Positions 5,929-13,487 of a stretch of 64,000 bases of DNA are shown here, in pieces. Origin of the DNA: an uncultured Oscillospiraceae bacterium (GTDB taxonomy: Bacteria > Bacillota > Clostridia > Oscillospirales > Oscillospiraceae); the NCBI GenBank assembly GCA_910579725.1, contig CAJTUD010000001.1:1-64000 (forward strand), given 5' to 3'. The number at the start of each line of letters is the position of its first letter. Within the stretch, counting starts at the first letter, position 1. The position numbers and the translations under genes were made by a program. The notes under the pieces are model-generated. The model saw only the letters and a list, made by a program, of their open reading frames with translations. It was not told where the DNA came from and made no database searches.

Positions 5929-8478
5929 ATGTCTACATTCACCGTAAACGGCAAAACCGTCACCACCGAGAAGAATCAAAAGCTGATCCGCTTCCTCCGG
6001 GATGAGCTGCGCCTGACCAGCGTGAAGGACGGATGCAGCGAGGGGGCCTGCGGAACCTGCACCGTACTGGTGGACGGGAAGGCCGTCCGGGCCTGCGTCT
6101 TTACCACCGATAAAATGAATGGAAAATCCATCGTCACCGTAGAGGGCCTCAGCGACTTTGAAAAGGAAGCCTACACCTACGGCTTCGGCGAGGCGGGAGC
6201 GGTCCAGTGCGGCTTCTGCATTCCCGGCATGGTCATGGCCGCCAAGGGCTTGCTGGATCATAACCCGGATCCCACCACAGACGAGATCAAAGCCGCCCTG
6301 AAAACCAACATCTGCCGGTGCACCGGGTATGTGAAGATCATAGAGGGTGTACGTCTGACGGCGAAGCTTCTCCGGGAGGGCCACATTCCGGAGGAAAAAG
6401 GTACGTGGACATTGGGCAGCCGGGTCCACCGCATTGATGTGGCGGAAAAGGTCCAGGGCACCGGCATTTATCCCGACGATGTGTACATGGAAGGCATGCT
6501 TTACGCCTCTGCCGTCCGCTCCGCCCATCCCCGGGCCATCATCAAGGCCATCCGCACAGAGAAAGCCAAAGCCCTCCCCGGCGTGGCGGGGGTATTCACC
6601 GCCGCCGACATTCCCGGGCAAAACAAGGTGGGTCATCTGGTGAAGGACTGGGACACCATGATTGCTGTAGGAAGCATGACCCACTATCTGGGGGACGCCA
6701 TCTGCCTCGTGGCCGCCGAGACTCCGGAAATTCTGGAGGAGGCCAAAAAGCTGGTGGAGGTGGACTATGAGGTCCTCCAGCCCGTCCGCTCCCCCCGAGA
6801 AGCCATGCTGCCCGACGCTCCCCTGGTCCACAAAAGCGGCAATCTGATGGCCCACAAGCATATCCAGCGGGGCAACGCCGCCTTTGCCATCGCCAAAAGT
6901 AAATACGTTCTCACCCGGCAGTTCCACACTCCCTACACCGAGCACGCCTTTCTGGAGCCGGAGTGCGCCGTGGCCTATCCCGATGGGGACGGGGTGATGA
7001 TCCTCTCTACTGACCAGGGAGCCTACGACACCCAACACGAGACCGCCCCCATGCTGGGCCTTCCTCCAGAGAAGGTGAAGGTAAAAAATCTGCTGGTGGG
7101 CGGCGGTTTCGGCGGGAAGGAGGATGTCACCGTCCAGCACCATGCCGCCCTGGCGGCTTATCTCACCGGACGGCCCGTGAAATGCAAGCTCACCCGGGCG
7201 GAGAGCCTCCTGATTCACCCCAAGAGGCACCCTATGGAGATGGAGTTCGCCATGGGGTGCGACGAGAACGGCATCATCCAGGGAGTGGCCGCCAACGTCA
7301 TCGCCGATACGGGGGCCTATGCCTCCCTGGGCGGGCCGGTGCTGGAGCGGGCCTGCACCCACGCGGCGGGCCCCTACCACTACGAAGCCTTCCAGATCGA
7401 CGGCTACGCTTACTACACCAACAATCCCCCTGCCGGAGCCTTCCGGGGCTTCGGCGTGACCCAGACCTGCTTCGGCCTGGAAACCATGCTCAATGAGATG
7501 GCGGAACTGGTGGGCATCTCCCCCTGGGAGATCCGCTACCGCAACGCCATCCGTCCCGGCCAGGCCCTGCCTAACGGCCAGATCGTTGGTCCGGAAACCG
7601 GACTGGTGGAAACGCTGGAGGCGGTAAAGCCTTATTTTGACAACGCCCGATACGTGGGACTGGCCTGCGCCATGAAAAACGCCGGCGTGGGCGTCGGCAT
7701 TCCGGACACAGGCCGGTGCCGGCTGACAGTGGAGGCGGGGAAGGTCCACATCCGCTCCGGGGCCTCCTGCATCGGCCAGGGACTGGGGACAGTGCTGGTC
7801 CAGCTGTGCTGCCAGCTGCTGGAGCTCCGGCGGGAAGACGTGGTATACGAGCGCAGCAACACCTTTGAGGCCCCCGACTCCGGCACCACCTCCGGCTCCC
7901 GGCAGACTCTCATCACCGGCGAGGCCTGCCGCCGCGCCTGCGGAGAGCTGCAAAAGGCTCTGGAGGGCAAAACCCTCTCCGATCTCAACGGAACGGAGTA
8001 CTATGGTGAGTATCTGGCCAAAACCGACCCATTGGGCGCACCCGTCCCCAATCCGGTGAGCCACGTGGCCTATGGCTACGCCACCCAGCTGTGCGAGCTG
8101 GACGAGGAGGGGAAGCTCAAACTGCTGGTGGCCGCCCATGACGTGGGCCGGGCGGTGAATCCCCTCTCCTGTGAGGGCCAGATTGAGGGCGGCGTAGTCA
8201 TGAGCATGGGCTTCGCTTTGACCGAGCATTATCCCGTAACGGATTGCAGGCCCACTGCCAAATACGGCACCCTGGGCCTCTTCAAGGCCAATCAGATTCC
8301 GGAAATCAAGGCCATTGTGGTGGAAAAACCGGGACTGGACGTGGCCTGTGGGGCTATCGGCATCGGGGAGATCACCTCCATCCCTACCGCCCCTGCCATT
8401 TCCGAGGCCTACTACCAGTACGACCGCAAGCGGCGGTATACCCTCCCTCTGGAGGGAACGCCCTACAGCAAGAAATAA
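5929..8478 (+). CDS. Xanthine dehydrogenase / aldehyde oxidoreductase-type molybdenum hydroxylase
   Basis: An 849-residue single-chain molybdenum hydroxylase of the xanthine oxidase family. Residues 1-75 form a plant-type [2Fe-2S] domain (Cys36, Cys41, Cys44, Cys56). Residues 80-150 form the second [2Fe-2S] domain (Cys94, Cys97, Cys129, Cys131). The molybdopterin-binding part follows from about 160, with GGGFGGKED at 391-399, GAFRGFG further on and GIGEIT near 811-816, whose Glu814 is the expected catalytic base. There is no FAD domain, as in Desulfovibrio aldehyde oxidoreductase. The length and the fused layout match the clostridial selenium-dependent xanthine dehydrogenase type (TIGR03311-like). 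The accessory genes normally seen beside that type are absent, so purine hydroxylase versus aldehyde oxidoreductase stays open. The gene has its own promoter and terminator. Confidence 0.9.
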   Translation: MSTFTVNGKTVTTEKNQKLIRFLRDELRLTSVKDGCSEGACGTCTVLVDGKAVRACVFTTDKMNGKSIVTVEGLSDFEKEAYTYGFGEAGAVQCGFCIPGMVMAAKGLLDHNPDPTTDEIKAALKTNICRCTGYVKIIEGVRLTAKLLREGHIPEEKGTWTLGSRVHRIDVAEKVQGTGIYPDDVYMEGMLYASAVRSAHPRAIIKAIRTEKAKALPGVAGVFTAADIPGQNKVGHLVKDWDTMIAVGSMTHYLGDAICLVAAETPEILEEAKKLVEVDYEVLQPVRSPREAMLPDAPLVHKSGNLMAHKHIQRGNAAFAIAKSKYVLTRQFHTPYTEHAFLEPECAVAYPDGDGVMILSTDQGAYDTQHETAPMLGLPPEKVKVKNLLVGGGFGGKEDVTVQHHAALAAYLTGRPVKCKLTRAESLLIHPKRHPMEMEFAMGCDENGIIQGVAANVIADTGAYASLGGPVLERACTHAAGPYHYEAFQIDGYAYYTNNPPAGAFRGFGVTQTCFGLETMLNEMAELVGISPWEIRYRNAIRPGQALPNGQIVGPETGLVETLEAVKPYFDNARYVGLACAMKNAGVGVGIPDTGRCRLTVEAGKVHIRSGASCIGQGLGTVLVQLCCQLLELRREDVVYERSNTFEAPDSGTTSGSRQTLITGEACRRACGELQKALEGKTLSDLNGTEYYGEYLAKTDPLGAPVPNPVSHVAYGYATQLCELDEEGKLKLLVAAHDVGRAVNPLSCEGQIEGGVVMSMGFALTEHYPVTDCRPTAKYGTLGLFKANQIPEIKAIVVEKPGLDVACGAIGIGEITSIPTAPAISEAYYQYDRKRRYTLPLEGTPYSKK

Positions 8479-8487
8479 CACCCTTGT

Positions 8488-8525
8488 ACCGTTGCCGCCC
8501 CTTCGGGGACGGCAACGGTTTTTCT
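8488..8525 (+). terminator. Intrinsic terminator of the XDH-like gene
   Basis: A 10-bp stem (8488-8497 with 8510-8519) encloses a CCC-TTCG-GGG inner hairpin and is followed by a run of five T residues (8519-8523). It starts 10 bp past the stop codon. Confidence 0.9.
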
Positions 8526-8541
8526 GTTACCGAACTGTAAC

Positions 8542-8570
8542 TTGCCTTTTCTTATATACAACTGTATAAT
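8542..8570 (+). promoter_or_regulatory. Promoter of the blaI-like/M56 operon
   Basis: TTGCCT (8542-8547) and TATAAT (8565-8570) are separated by 17 nt. The putative BlaI operator overlaps the spacer and the -10 box, which would allow direct repression. Confidence 0.8.
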
Positions 8571-8595
8571 AAAATCAAGTTAGACAATCGTATAA
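8555..8595. promoter_or_regulatory. Putative tandem BlaI-type operators
   Basis: TACAACTGTA at 8557-8566 matches the TACAnnTGTA dyad of BlaI/MecI operators. The 15 bases at 8555-8569 recur at 8581-8595 with 12 of 15 identical, 26 bp apart, so one copy lies over the promoter and the other in the early leader. A third, weaker GTTAC...GTAAC dyad is at 8526-8541. Binding by the adjacent BlaI-like protein is inferred. Confidence 0.6.
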
Positions 8596-8618
8596 CATAT
8601 TTGCAGGAGGAACAACAT

Positions 8619-8990
8619 ATGAAGAAATTAGGCGATGCGGAGCTTGAAATCATGCTCTCCATCTGGGCGGCGGGAGAGCCGGTTCCGTCGTCCTATGTGC
8701 AGGAAAAGCTGCGGGGCAGCCGGGACTGGACGCTGCCGGCCATTCTGACCTCTCTGAATCGCCTGGTGGACAAGGGATATCTCGCCTGCGAGAAGCGCGG
8801 CCGGGGCAACTGGTACCATCCACTGGTCAGTGAAAGCGCATACAAGACCGCGGAGGGCCGGGGAATTATTGACCGGCTCTACGGCAGCAGCTTTACCGGC
8901 ATGGTGGCCTCCCTTTACAATGGCCGGGCCATCGGAAAAGACGATCTGGCGGAGCTACGGCAGTATCTGGATACATTGGAGGATAAATAA
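8619..8990 (+). CDS. BlaI/MecI-family transcriptional repressor
   Basis: A 123-residue winged-helix repressor of the BlaI/MecI/CopY family. It opens MKKLGDAELEIMLSIW, the usual first helix; the recognition helix follows in WTLPAILTSLNRLVDKGYL, and the wing is KRGRGNWYHPLV. The C-terminal part (ASLYNGRAIGKDDLAELRQYL) is the dimerisation segment in which the sensor protease normally cleaves. The ATG at 8619 has AGGAGG 8-9 nt upstream; an upstream in-frame start at 8601 would place that ribosome site inside the gene. Its stop abuts the ATG of the M56 gene (TAA-ATG), so the two are co-translated. It probably represses its own operon through the dyads at 8555-8595. No beta-lactamase gene is adjacent, so the regulated target is unknown. 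Confidence 0.93.
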   Translation: MKKLGDAELEIMLSIWAAGEPVPSSYVQEKLRGSRDWTLPAILTSLNRLVDKGYLACEKRGRGNWYHPLVSESAYKTAEGRGIIDRLYGSSFTGMVASLYNGRAIGKDDLAELRQYLDTLEDK

Positions 8991-11900
8991 ATGGAGCTTC
9001 TGTTGGACATTCTGAAATGGAGCGTGATCGTAGGAGCGGCGGCACTGGCACTGACACTGCTCAAGCCCCTGCTGGACAAGCGGTACAGCGCAAAATGGCG
9101 CTATGGGGTTTGGCTGGTGATGGCGGCGTTTTTGCTTCTGGCTCCGGTGCGGTGGGATGTGCTCCTCCCCGAGACGCCGGTGACGCCGCCGGTGGTGATC
9201 GAGGTGCCCCAAATGGAGGTGTCTGTCAGTCCGCAGGCGGGACTGTCCATCCGGCGGCCCGCCGTCACACCGGCGGCGCGGCCCGAGGGAGCAGCGGCGA
9301 AAAAGCCGGCGGTTTTTCCGTTGGAGCAGGCTCTGACTTGTCTGTGGCTGGCGGGAGCGGGCCTGTTCTCCGTTTACTATCTGGCGGGAACCTGGCACTT
9401 CAGCCGGAAGGCCCGGCGGTGGAGCCGGTGCGCCAGCGAGGATGCTCTGCATGTTTACGAGGCAGTCCGGCAGAAGATGGGATTGAAAAAGGTCCCTCCG
9501 CTGCGTTTGAGTACGGCAGTGGACTCCCCCATGGTCATTGGTCTGTTCCGGCCCTGCCTGCTGCTGCCGGAGGAAACGCCGGAGGTACAGGCGTTAACCT
9601 TCATTCTCCGCCACGAGCTGACCCACTACCGGCGGCGGGATCTGTGGTATAAACTGGCCTTGCTGACGGCCAACGCCCTGCACTGGTTCAATCCCCTGGT
9701 GTGGCTGCTGCGCCGGGAGGCGGAGCGGGATCTGGAACTGACCTGCGACGACGCGGTGGTGGCGGGCCGGGACGAGGGGGAGCGCCGGGCCTACAGCGAG
9801 GCGCTGCTGGGCTCCATCCACCGGCAGCAGGTTCTGGGCCGGGCGGTGCTGTCCACCCATTTCTATGGAGGGAAAGAGGTCATGATGGAACGGTTTCGAA
9901 ATATCCTGGGCAAGCGGGGGCGAAAGTGGGGCGGACTGGCCCTTGCCCTAGTCCTGCTGGCCACAGTGGCGGCAGCGTGCACCTTTGGAGTGAAGCCCTC
10001 CGGGGACGGAGCGCTGACCCCGGAGGAGCTGGCAGCATGGCAGGAGAAGGTGGAGAGTCCAGAGATGGACCACTATATCTATAGAATGTATACTGATGCG
10101 GCCTACCTGCCATCGATGGAAAAGCTGGATGAGATGTTCCCGGTCCCGGAGGGCATGGAGGAGCTCGGCCATGAGGACATCAATCCAAAAGTCCTCAGCG
10201 GAACCAGAAGCGGCGACACAGTGACGCTGGAAATCGAGGGCAACTTCTCCTCCCGCCTGCCTACCGGAACCTTGACTCTGGTAAACGGGAAGCCGGTCAG
10301 CTTTACCACCCCGCTGTATACCGCCGTGGAGACAGCGGCTCGGGAGGTAATGGAGAACATGGCGGCAAACTATAATATTACCGAAAAATATATCACCAAC
10401 CTGTTCTGCAATGAAAGCATGGAACTTGATGGCAAAACCTGGTATATCTGGGAACTGTATTACCGCATGAAACCAGATAATATTGACAACGTCCTTTTTG
10501 CCGGCGGCATGAGCGATGAAAACGGGTGGCTCACTGAAAGCCAGTCCATGGGGCGTCCCGTTCTCATTGCCAGCGTAGACGCGGACGGCAACGCTGCGGT
10601 GGAGGCACAAACCTGGAGCGGTTCCATTGACGAGGCGCACTATACCTGGGAGGAGTATCTCTATTGCGGCCTTATTTTAGGCATGGACGAGATGACCGCC
10701 ATCCTGAGCGGCTGGCCAGATGTGGATACGCCCCTTCTCCGCTCCATCCATGACGGTCATGATACCTGGACCCAGGATTGGCAGGACGTGGCCCACACCT
10801 ATCTGGAGCAGCGCTTCGGCATGACGGCAGATGGCGGGATTGCCAGCCTGCGGACCTTTACAGCGGACGAAGCTGCAAACGCTCATGATCAGGCCGTACT
10901 GGCCCGGGCGGTCTGCGGGGATACCTCGATCACCCTGCTGCTGGCCAACATCTGCTACCCTGTGGAAGTCTGGGATACTACAATCCGCTATTGGCAGGTC
11001 TGCGGCGTGAAATGCGAACCTCCGATTCAGGAGCAGTCCGGCCTGACAGGTACAGCCGCCCAGAACATCCGGGGCGCCAACGCCTATCTGTACGAAACCG
11101 ACGGCGCAACCCTGGCGCTTTCCCGGCTGTATCAAGATACCTTTATCGTCAATCCGGAAAACTGCGGCCACGCAGGCGAGGCCGACACCCTGTTTGAGCT
11201 GCACCACCGGGAAACCTTTGAGAAAGCCATGAGCCTGGAGGGCTACAGCTGGTACGGCTGGGTGCTGTCCATCAAGCGCTGCCGTCAGGAAGCATATCAG
11301 TCTCTGGCAGAACAATCCAACCATACGGTCTATCCCTTCGCAGTCCTCGGTGAAAGCATGTACTGCACCGTCATCCCCACAGACCCTAAATGCCCGCCCG
11401 ATGTGCAGGCAGAGATGGACACCTTCCTGAACAGCCAGGAATATTGGGACATGCTGTCCGATTTTGTGGAGCGCAACGGATTGAAAGCCCTGGCCTCCGC
11501 AGGCGATCCACCGGTGGCGGAGGTGACAGAGGATGAGATGGTGTCTTTGACCAGCCGCTTCAACGTGATCCAGAACAACGGCCTGCTGCGCTTCCCTTAC
11601 AGCAGCTTTCAGGATCTGATCCCCTATCTGGGCATCCTGTTCTACGACATGGGCACGCCGGTGACGGACAGGGATGAACTGTCGGCTGCGGCGGAGGCGT
11701 ACGGCGGTCAGCCGGATACGGACTGCACCAAGCTCACCCGGCAGAAGATGCGAGACTACCTGGAGAAGAATTTCCACTTCCCCGAGGTTCAGGACTGGCT
11801 GGATTTCGACAGCTCTGGTCTGACAGGCATCCTGGGCCCCTATCTGGAGGAGTATGACGCCTACTATATGTTCCATGGCGATACCATGTGGAGCAGCTAT

Positions 11901-12080
11901 GAGATGGACCGCGCCGAACGGAATTCGGACGGCACCATAAATCTCTATTACACCACCGATCTGTGGTATTATGACGAATACGAGCACCTGGACATTCTCT
12001 GGGATCAGCCCATGTGCGCCCGGATGATCCCCAGCGGAGATCTGGGATGGAAGATGATCTCCAATACCATTGTGGAATAA
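8991..12080 (+). CDS. BlaR1-like M56 metallopeptidase sensor with a large C-terminal domain
   Basis: A 1029-residue membrane protease sensor. Residues 1-335 match the M56/BlaR1 transducer: membrane segments at about 10-25, 38-52, 112-135 and 313-332, and a cytoplasmic zinc protease motif HELTH at 208-212 followed by NPLVW and an ERDLELTCDD segment that supplies the third ligand. On stimulation such proteins cleave their partner BlaI. The last membrane segment ends AAACTFG. The remaining ~690 residues, predicted to lie outside the cell, are acidic and rich in Trp and Tyr. I see no penicillin-binding S-x-x-K plus K-T-G arrangement, and the domain is far larger than the ~250-residue BlaR1 sensor. 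This suggests a signal other than beta-lactams, but the ligand is unknown. The protein may carry two or more repeated modules. Confidence 0.85.
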   Translation: MELLLDILKWSVIVGAAALALTLLKPLLDKRYSAKWRYGVWLVMAAFLLLAPVRWDVLLPETPVTPPVVIEVPQMEVSVSPQAGLSIRRPAVTPAARPEGAAAKKPAVFPLEQALTCLWLAGAGLFSVYYLAGTWHFSRKARRWSRCASEDALHVYEAVRQKMGLKKVPPLRLSTAVDSPMVIGLFRPCLLLPEETPEVQALTFILRHELTHYRRRDLWYKLALLTANALHWFNPLVWLLRREAERDLELTCDDAVVAGRDEGERRAYSEALLGSIHRQQVLGRAVLSTHFYGGKEVMMERFRNILGKRGRKWGGLALALVLLATVAAACTFGVKPSGDGALTPEELAAWQEKVESPEMDHYIYRMYTDAAYLPSMEKLDEMFPVPEGMEELGHEDINPKVLSGTRSGDTVTLEIEGNFSSRLPTGTLTLVNGKPVSFTTPLYTAVETAAREVMENMAANYNITEKYITNLFCNESMELDGKTWYIWELYYRMKPDNIDNVLFAGGMSDENGWLTESQSMGRPVLIASVDADGNAAVEAQTWSGSIDEAHYTWEEYLYCGLILGMDEMTAILSGWPDVDTPLLRSIHDGHDTWTQDWQDVAHTYLEQRFGMTADGGIASLRTFTADEAANAHDQAVLARAVCGDTSITLLLANICYPVEVWDTTIRYWQVCGVKCEPPIQEQSGLTGTAAQNIRGANAYLYETDGATLALSRLYQDTFIVNPENCGHAGEADTLFELHHRETFEKAMSLEGYSWYGWVLSIKRCRQEAYQSLAEQSNHTVYPFAVLGESMYCTVIPTDPKCPPDVQAEMDTFLNSQEYWDMLSDFVERNGLKALASAGDPPVAEVTEDEMVSLTSRFNVIQNNGLLRFPYSSFQDLIPYLGILFYDMGTPVTDRDELSAAAEAYGGQPDTDCTKLTRQKMRDYLEKNFHFPEVQDWLDFDSSGLTGILGPYLEEYDAYYMFHGDTMWSSYEMDRAERNSDGTINLYYTTDLWYYDEYEHLDILWDQPMCARMIPSGDLGWKMISNTIVE

Positions 12081-12087
12081 TTGATTG

Positions 12088-12142
12088 AAAAAGAGTAAAT
12101 TCCCCCAAGGCCAACCAGGTCTTGGGGGAATTTACTCTTTTT
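12088..12142 (+). terminator. Strong, probably bidirectional terminator
   Basis: A perfect 22-bp stem (12088-12109 and 12121-12142) with an 11-nt loop, with A runs on one side and T runs on the other. It ends the BlaI/M56 operon and can also stop transcription arriving on the minus strand from the nuclease gene that ends at 12223. Confidence 0.93.
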
Positions 12143-12222
12143 ATTTGGGATAAAAGCACAGTTCCGCCGCCCGGGAGCCGCAACGGCGATAGCGGCGCGT
12201 CAAAGTTCTCAGGGATGACTCC

Positions 12223-13086
12223 TCAGGGCTTGCAGGTCCCGCAGGGGACGTAACCCTGCGCTACCAGCTCCGCCCGGGATTCGGCAGTCTCCTGCCGGTT
12301 CTCCGCTTTCATAGAGGACGCTCCGGAACAGGTGGGCAGATGAAATTTTTTGGAGCTGACGTTGAGTACATAGGTGATCTCCGGCTCCTCCGGCCCTTCC
12401 GGACAGAGGGAACCCTCCAGCCAGCTCTCCCCAGTGGCGTAGTCGATCTCCACCCCCGGCTGGACATTGTAGACATAGACGCTGAAGCAGACGCCTTCGC
12501 CGCCATCCTCCACGCTCTTGGCCTCCATCAATACCGCCCGGGCCACCAGCTCCTCTTCCTCGTAAAGAGGCGTCACCCGGTAGAGCACGTGGTTTTCCGT
12601 CTCCTGGACGTAGTCCGCCACCATGTTCTCAAAGGGCAGCATCCCCTCCACGTTCAAGTAGCGGGTGCCGGTGATGAGATTTTGCTTGTTGGCGTTCTCG
12701 CCGGTCAGCTGATAGCCGATGAGATGGCAGCGGTTATAGAGATACTTGCCATCCACGCAGTCGTATTTCACCGTCTGCCAGCCGGAGGGCTTCACCTGGC
12801 CAATGGACCCCCGCTCCTCCGTGGGCATCAGGTCCACGCCCACGCAGGCGCTGGCCGCGCCGCAGCGGCCCAAGGCGTCCAAAGGACTGTAGACCTCGTA
12901 GGAATTGACTGTCATCTCCCCGGGCAGGAAGGACGGTTCTCCGCCGTTTACCTCCACATAGGGCTGGCCGGAATAGGGCGGAACATTGTCAGGCTCATAA
13001 ACGCCGCCGCTCCCCTGGACCGCCTGACACCCGGCCAGCAGCAGACACGCCAGCAGCGCCAGCGCACCGCGCTTTATCTGTCTGAT
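12223..13086 (-). CDS. Secreted lipoprotein DNA/RNA non-specific endonuclease (NucA/EndA type)
   Basis: A nuclease of the beta-beta-alpha-metal (NucA/EndA) family. The active-site region is YNRCHLIGYQLTGENANKQN, where the RCH histidine and the NANKQN asparagines are the catalytic and metal residues. A C-terminal module (FHLPTCSGASS...GYVPCGTCKP) looks like a small Cys-rich metal-binding domain, often seen behind these nucleases. The first canonical start (GTG 12957) would delete the signal peptide. In-frame sequence upstream reads RQIKRGALALLACLLLAGCQ, a textbook lipoprotein signal with lipobox LAGC, but contains no ATG, GTG or TTG. AAGGAGG at 13097-13103 lies 10 nt before an ATC codon (13086), which I take as the provisional start; an ATA at 13077 is the alternative. 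A frameshift or assembly error is also possible. It is last in the surface operon and overlaps the previous gene. Confidence 0.75.
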   Translation of the reverse strand: MRQIKRGALALLACLLLAGCQAVQGSGGVYEPDNVPPYSGQPYVEVNGGEPSFLPGEMTVNSYEVYSPLDALGRCGAASACVGVDLMPTEERGSIGQVKPSGWQTVKYDCVDGKYLYNRCHLIGYQLTGENANKQNLITGTRYLNVEGMLPFENMVADYVQETENHVLYRVTPLYEEEELVARAVLMEAKSVEDGGEGVCFSVYVYNVQPGVEIDYATGESWLEGSLCPEGPEEPEITYVLNVSSKKFHLPTCSGASSMKAENRQETAESRAELVAQGYVPCGTCKP

Positions 13087-13487
13087 CGTAGAAAGACCTC
13101 CTTTGTAATCCGCTCATGACTGGAGCCGGGGAACTCCTCCCGCCGCGTCAGGGTCCAGCCCGTCAGCGGCAGCGGGAAAAACAGATCCCCGGGATAGCTC
13201 CTGTTCCAGTGGTAGAGAATCACGCCCTCCGCCCCCTCCAGCCAGGGGGCGGGGTCCACATCCTCAAAGAAGCAGTACTCTCCCCGCCCTGGCCGGCAGA
13301 AAAAGTCCTCCGCCGACCGGAGATTTTCCGGCGGGTCCGGAAACTGCCGGAGAGAATAGGGGCTGAGCCAGACCGGACGTCCTCCGGCCTCCGTCAGAAG
13401 GTCCTGGCGCAGCAGGCGGTCCTGGCTCTGCCGGCGGCGGCGGTACAGCATGCCGCCCCGGTTGTCCACACAGGCAATGAGTATCAC
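13074..13487 (-). CDS. Conserved 137-residue protein of unknown function
   Basis: A 137-residue soluble protein opening VILIACVDNRGG and containing RRRQSQDRLLRQDLL, a hydrophobic-aromatic middle (LSPYSLRQF, GEYCFF) and the end GSSHERITKEVF. From memory, similar clostridial proteins are sometimes labelled ribonuclease Z, but there is no HxHxDH metal motif here and the length is wrong, so I do not adopt that name. The start is the GTG at 13487, which overlaps the stop of the SLH gene as GTGA; a longer reading to 13610 lies entirely inside the SLH gene. It overlaps the nuclease reading frame at its 3' end. Tight packing says it is co-translated with the surface genes. No signal peptide or membrane segment is visible, so it probably stays in the cytoplasm. 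Confidence 0.8.
   Translation of the reverse strand: MILIACVDNRGGMLYRRRRQSQDRLLRQDLLTEAGGRPVWLSPYSLRQFPDPPENLRSAEDFFCRPGRGEYCFFEDVDPAPWLEGAEGVILYHWNRSYPGDLFFPLPLTGWTLTRREEFPGSSHERITKEVFLRSDR

Noticed and set aside
5857..8481. 874-codon open frame on the minus strand
   Set aside because: It is antisense to the complete XDH-like gene and has no recognisable domain or ribosome site.
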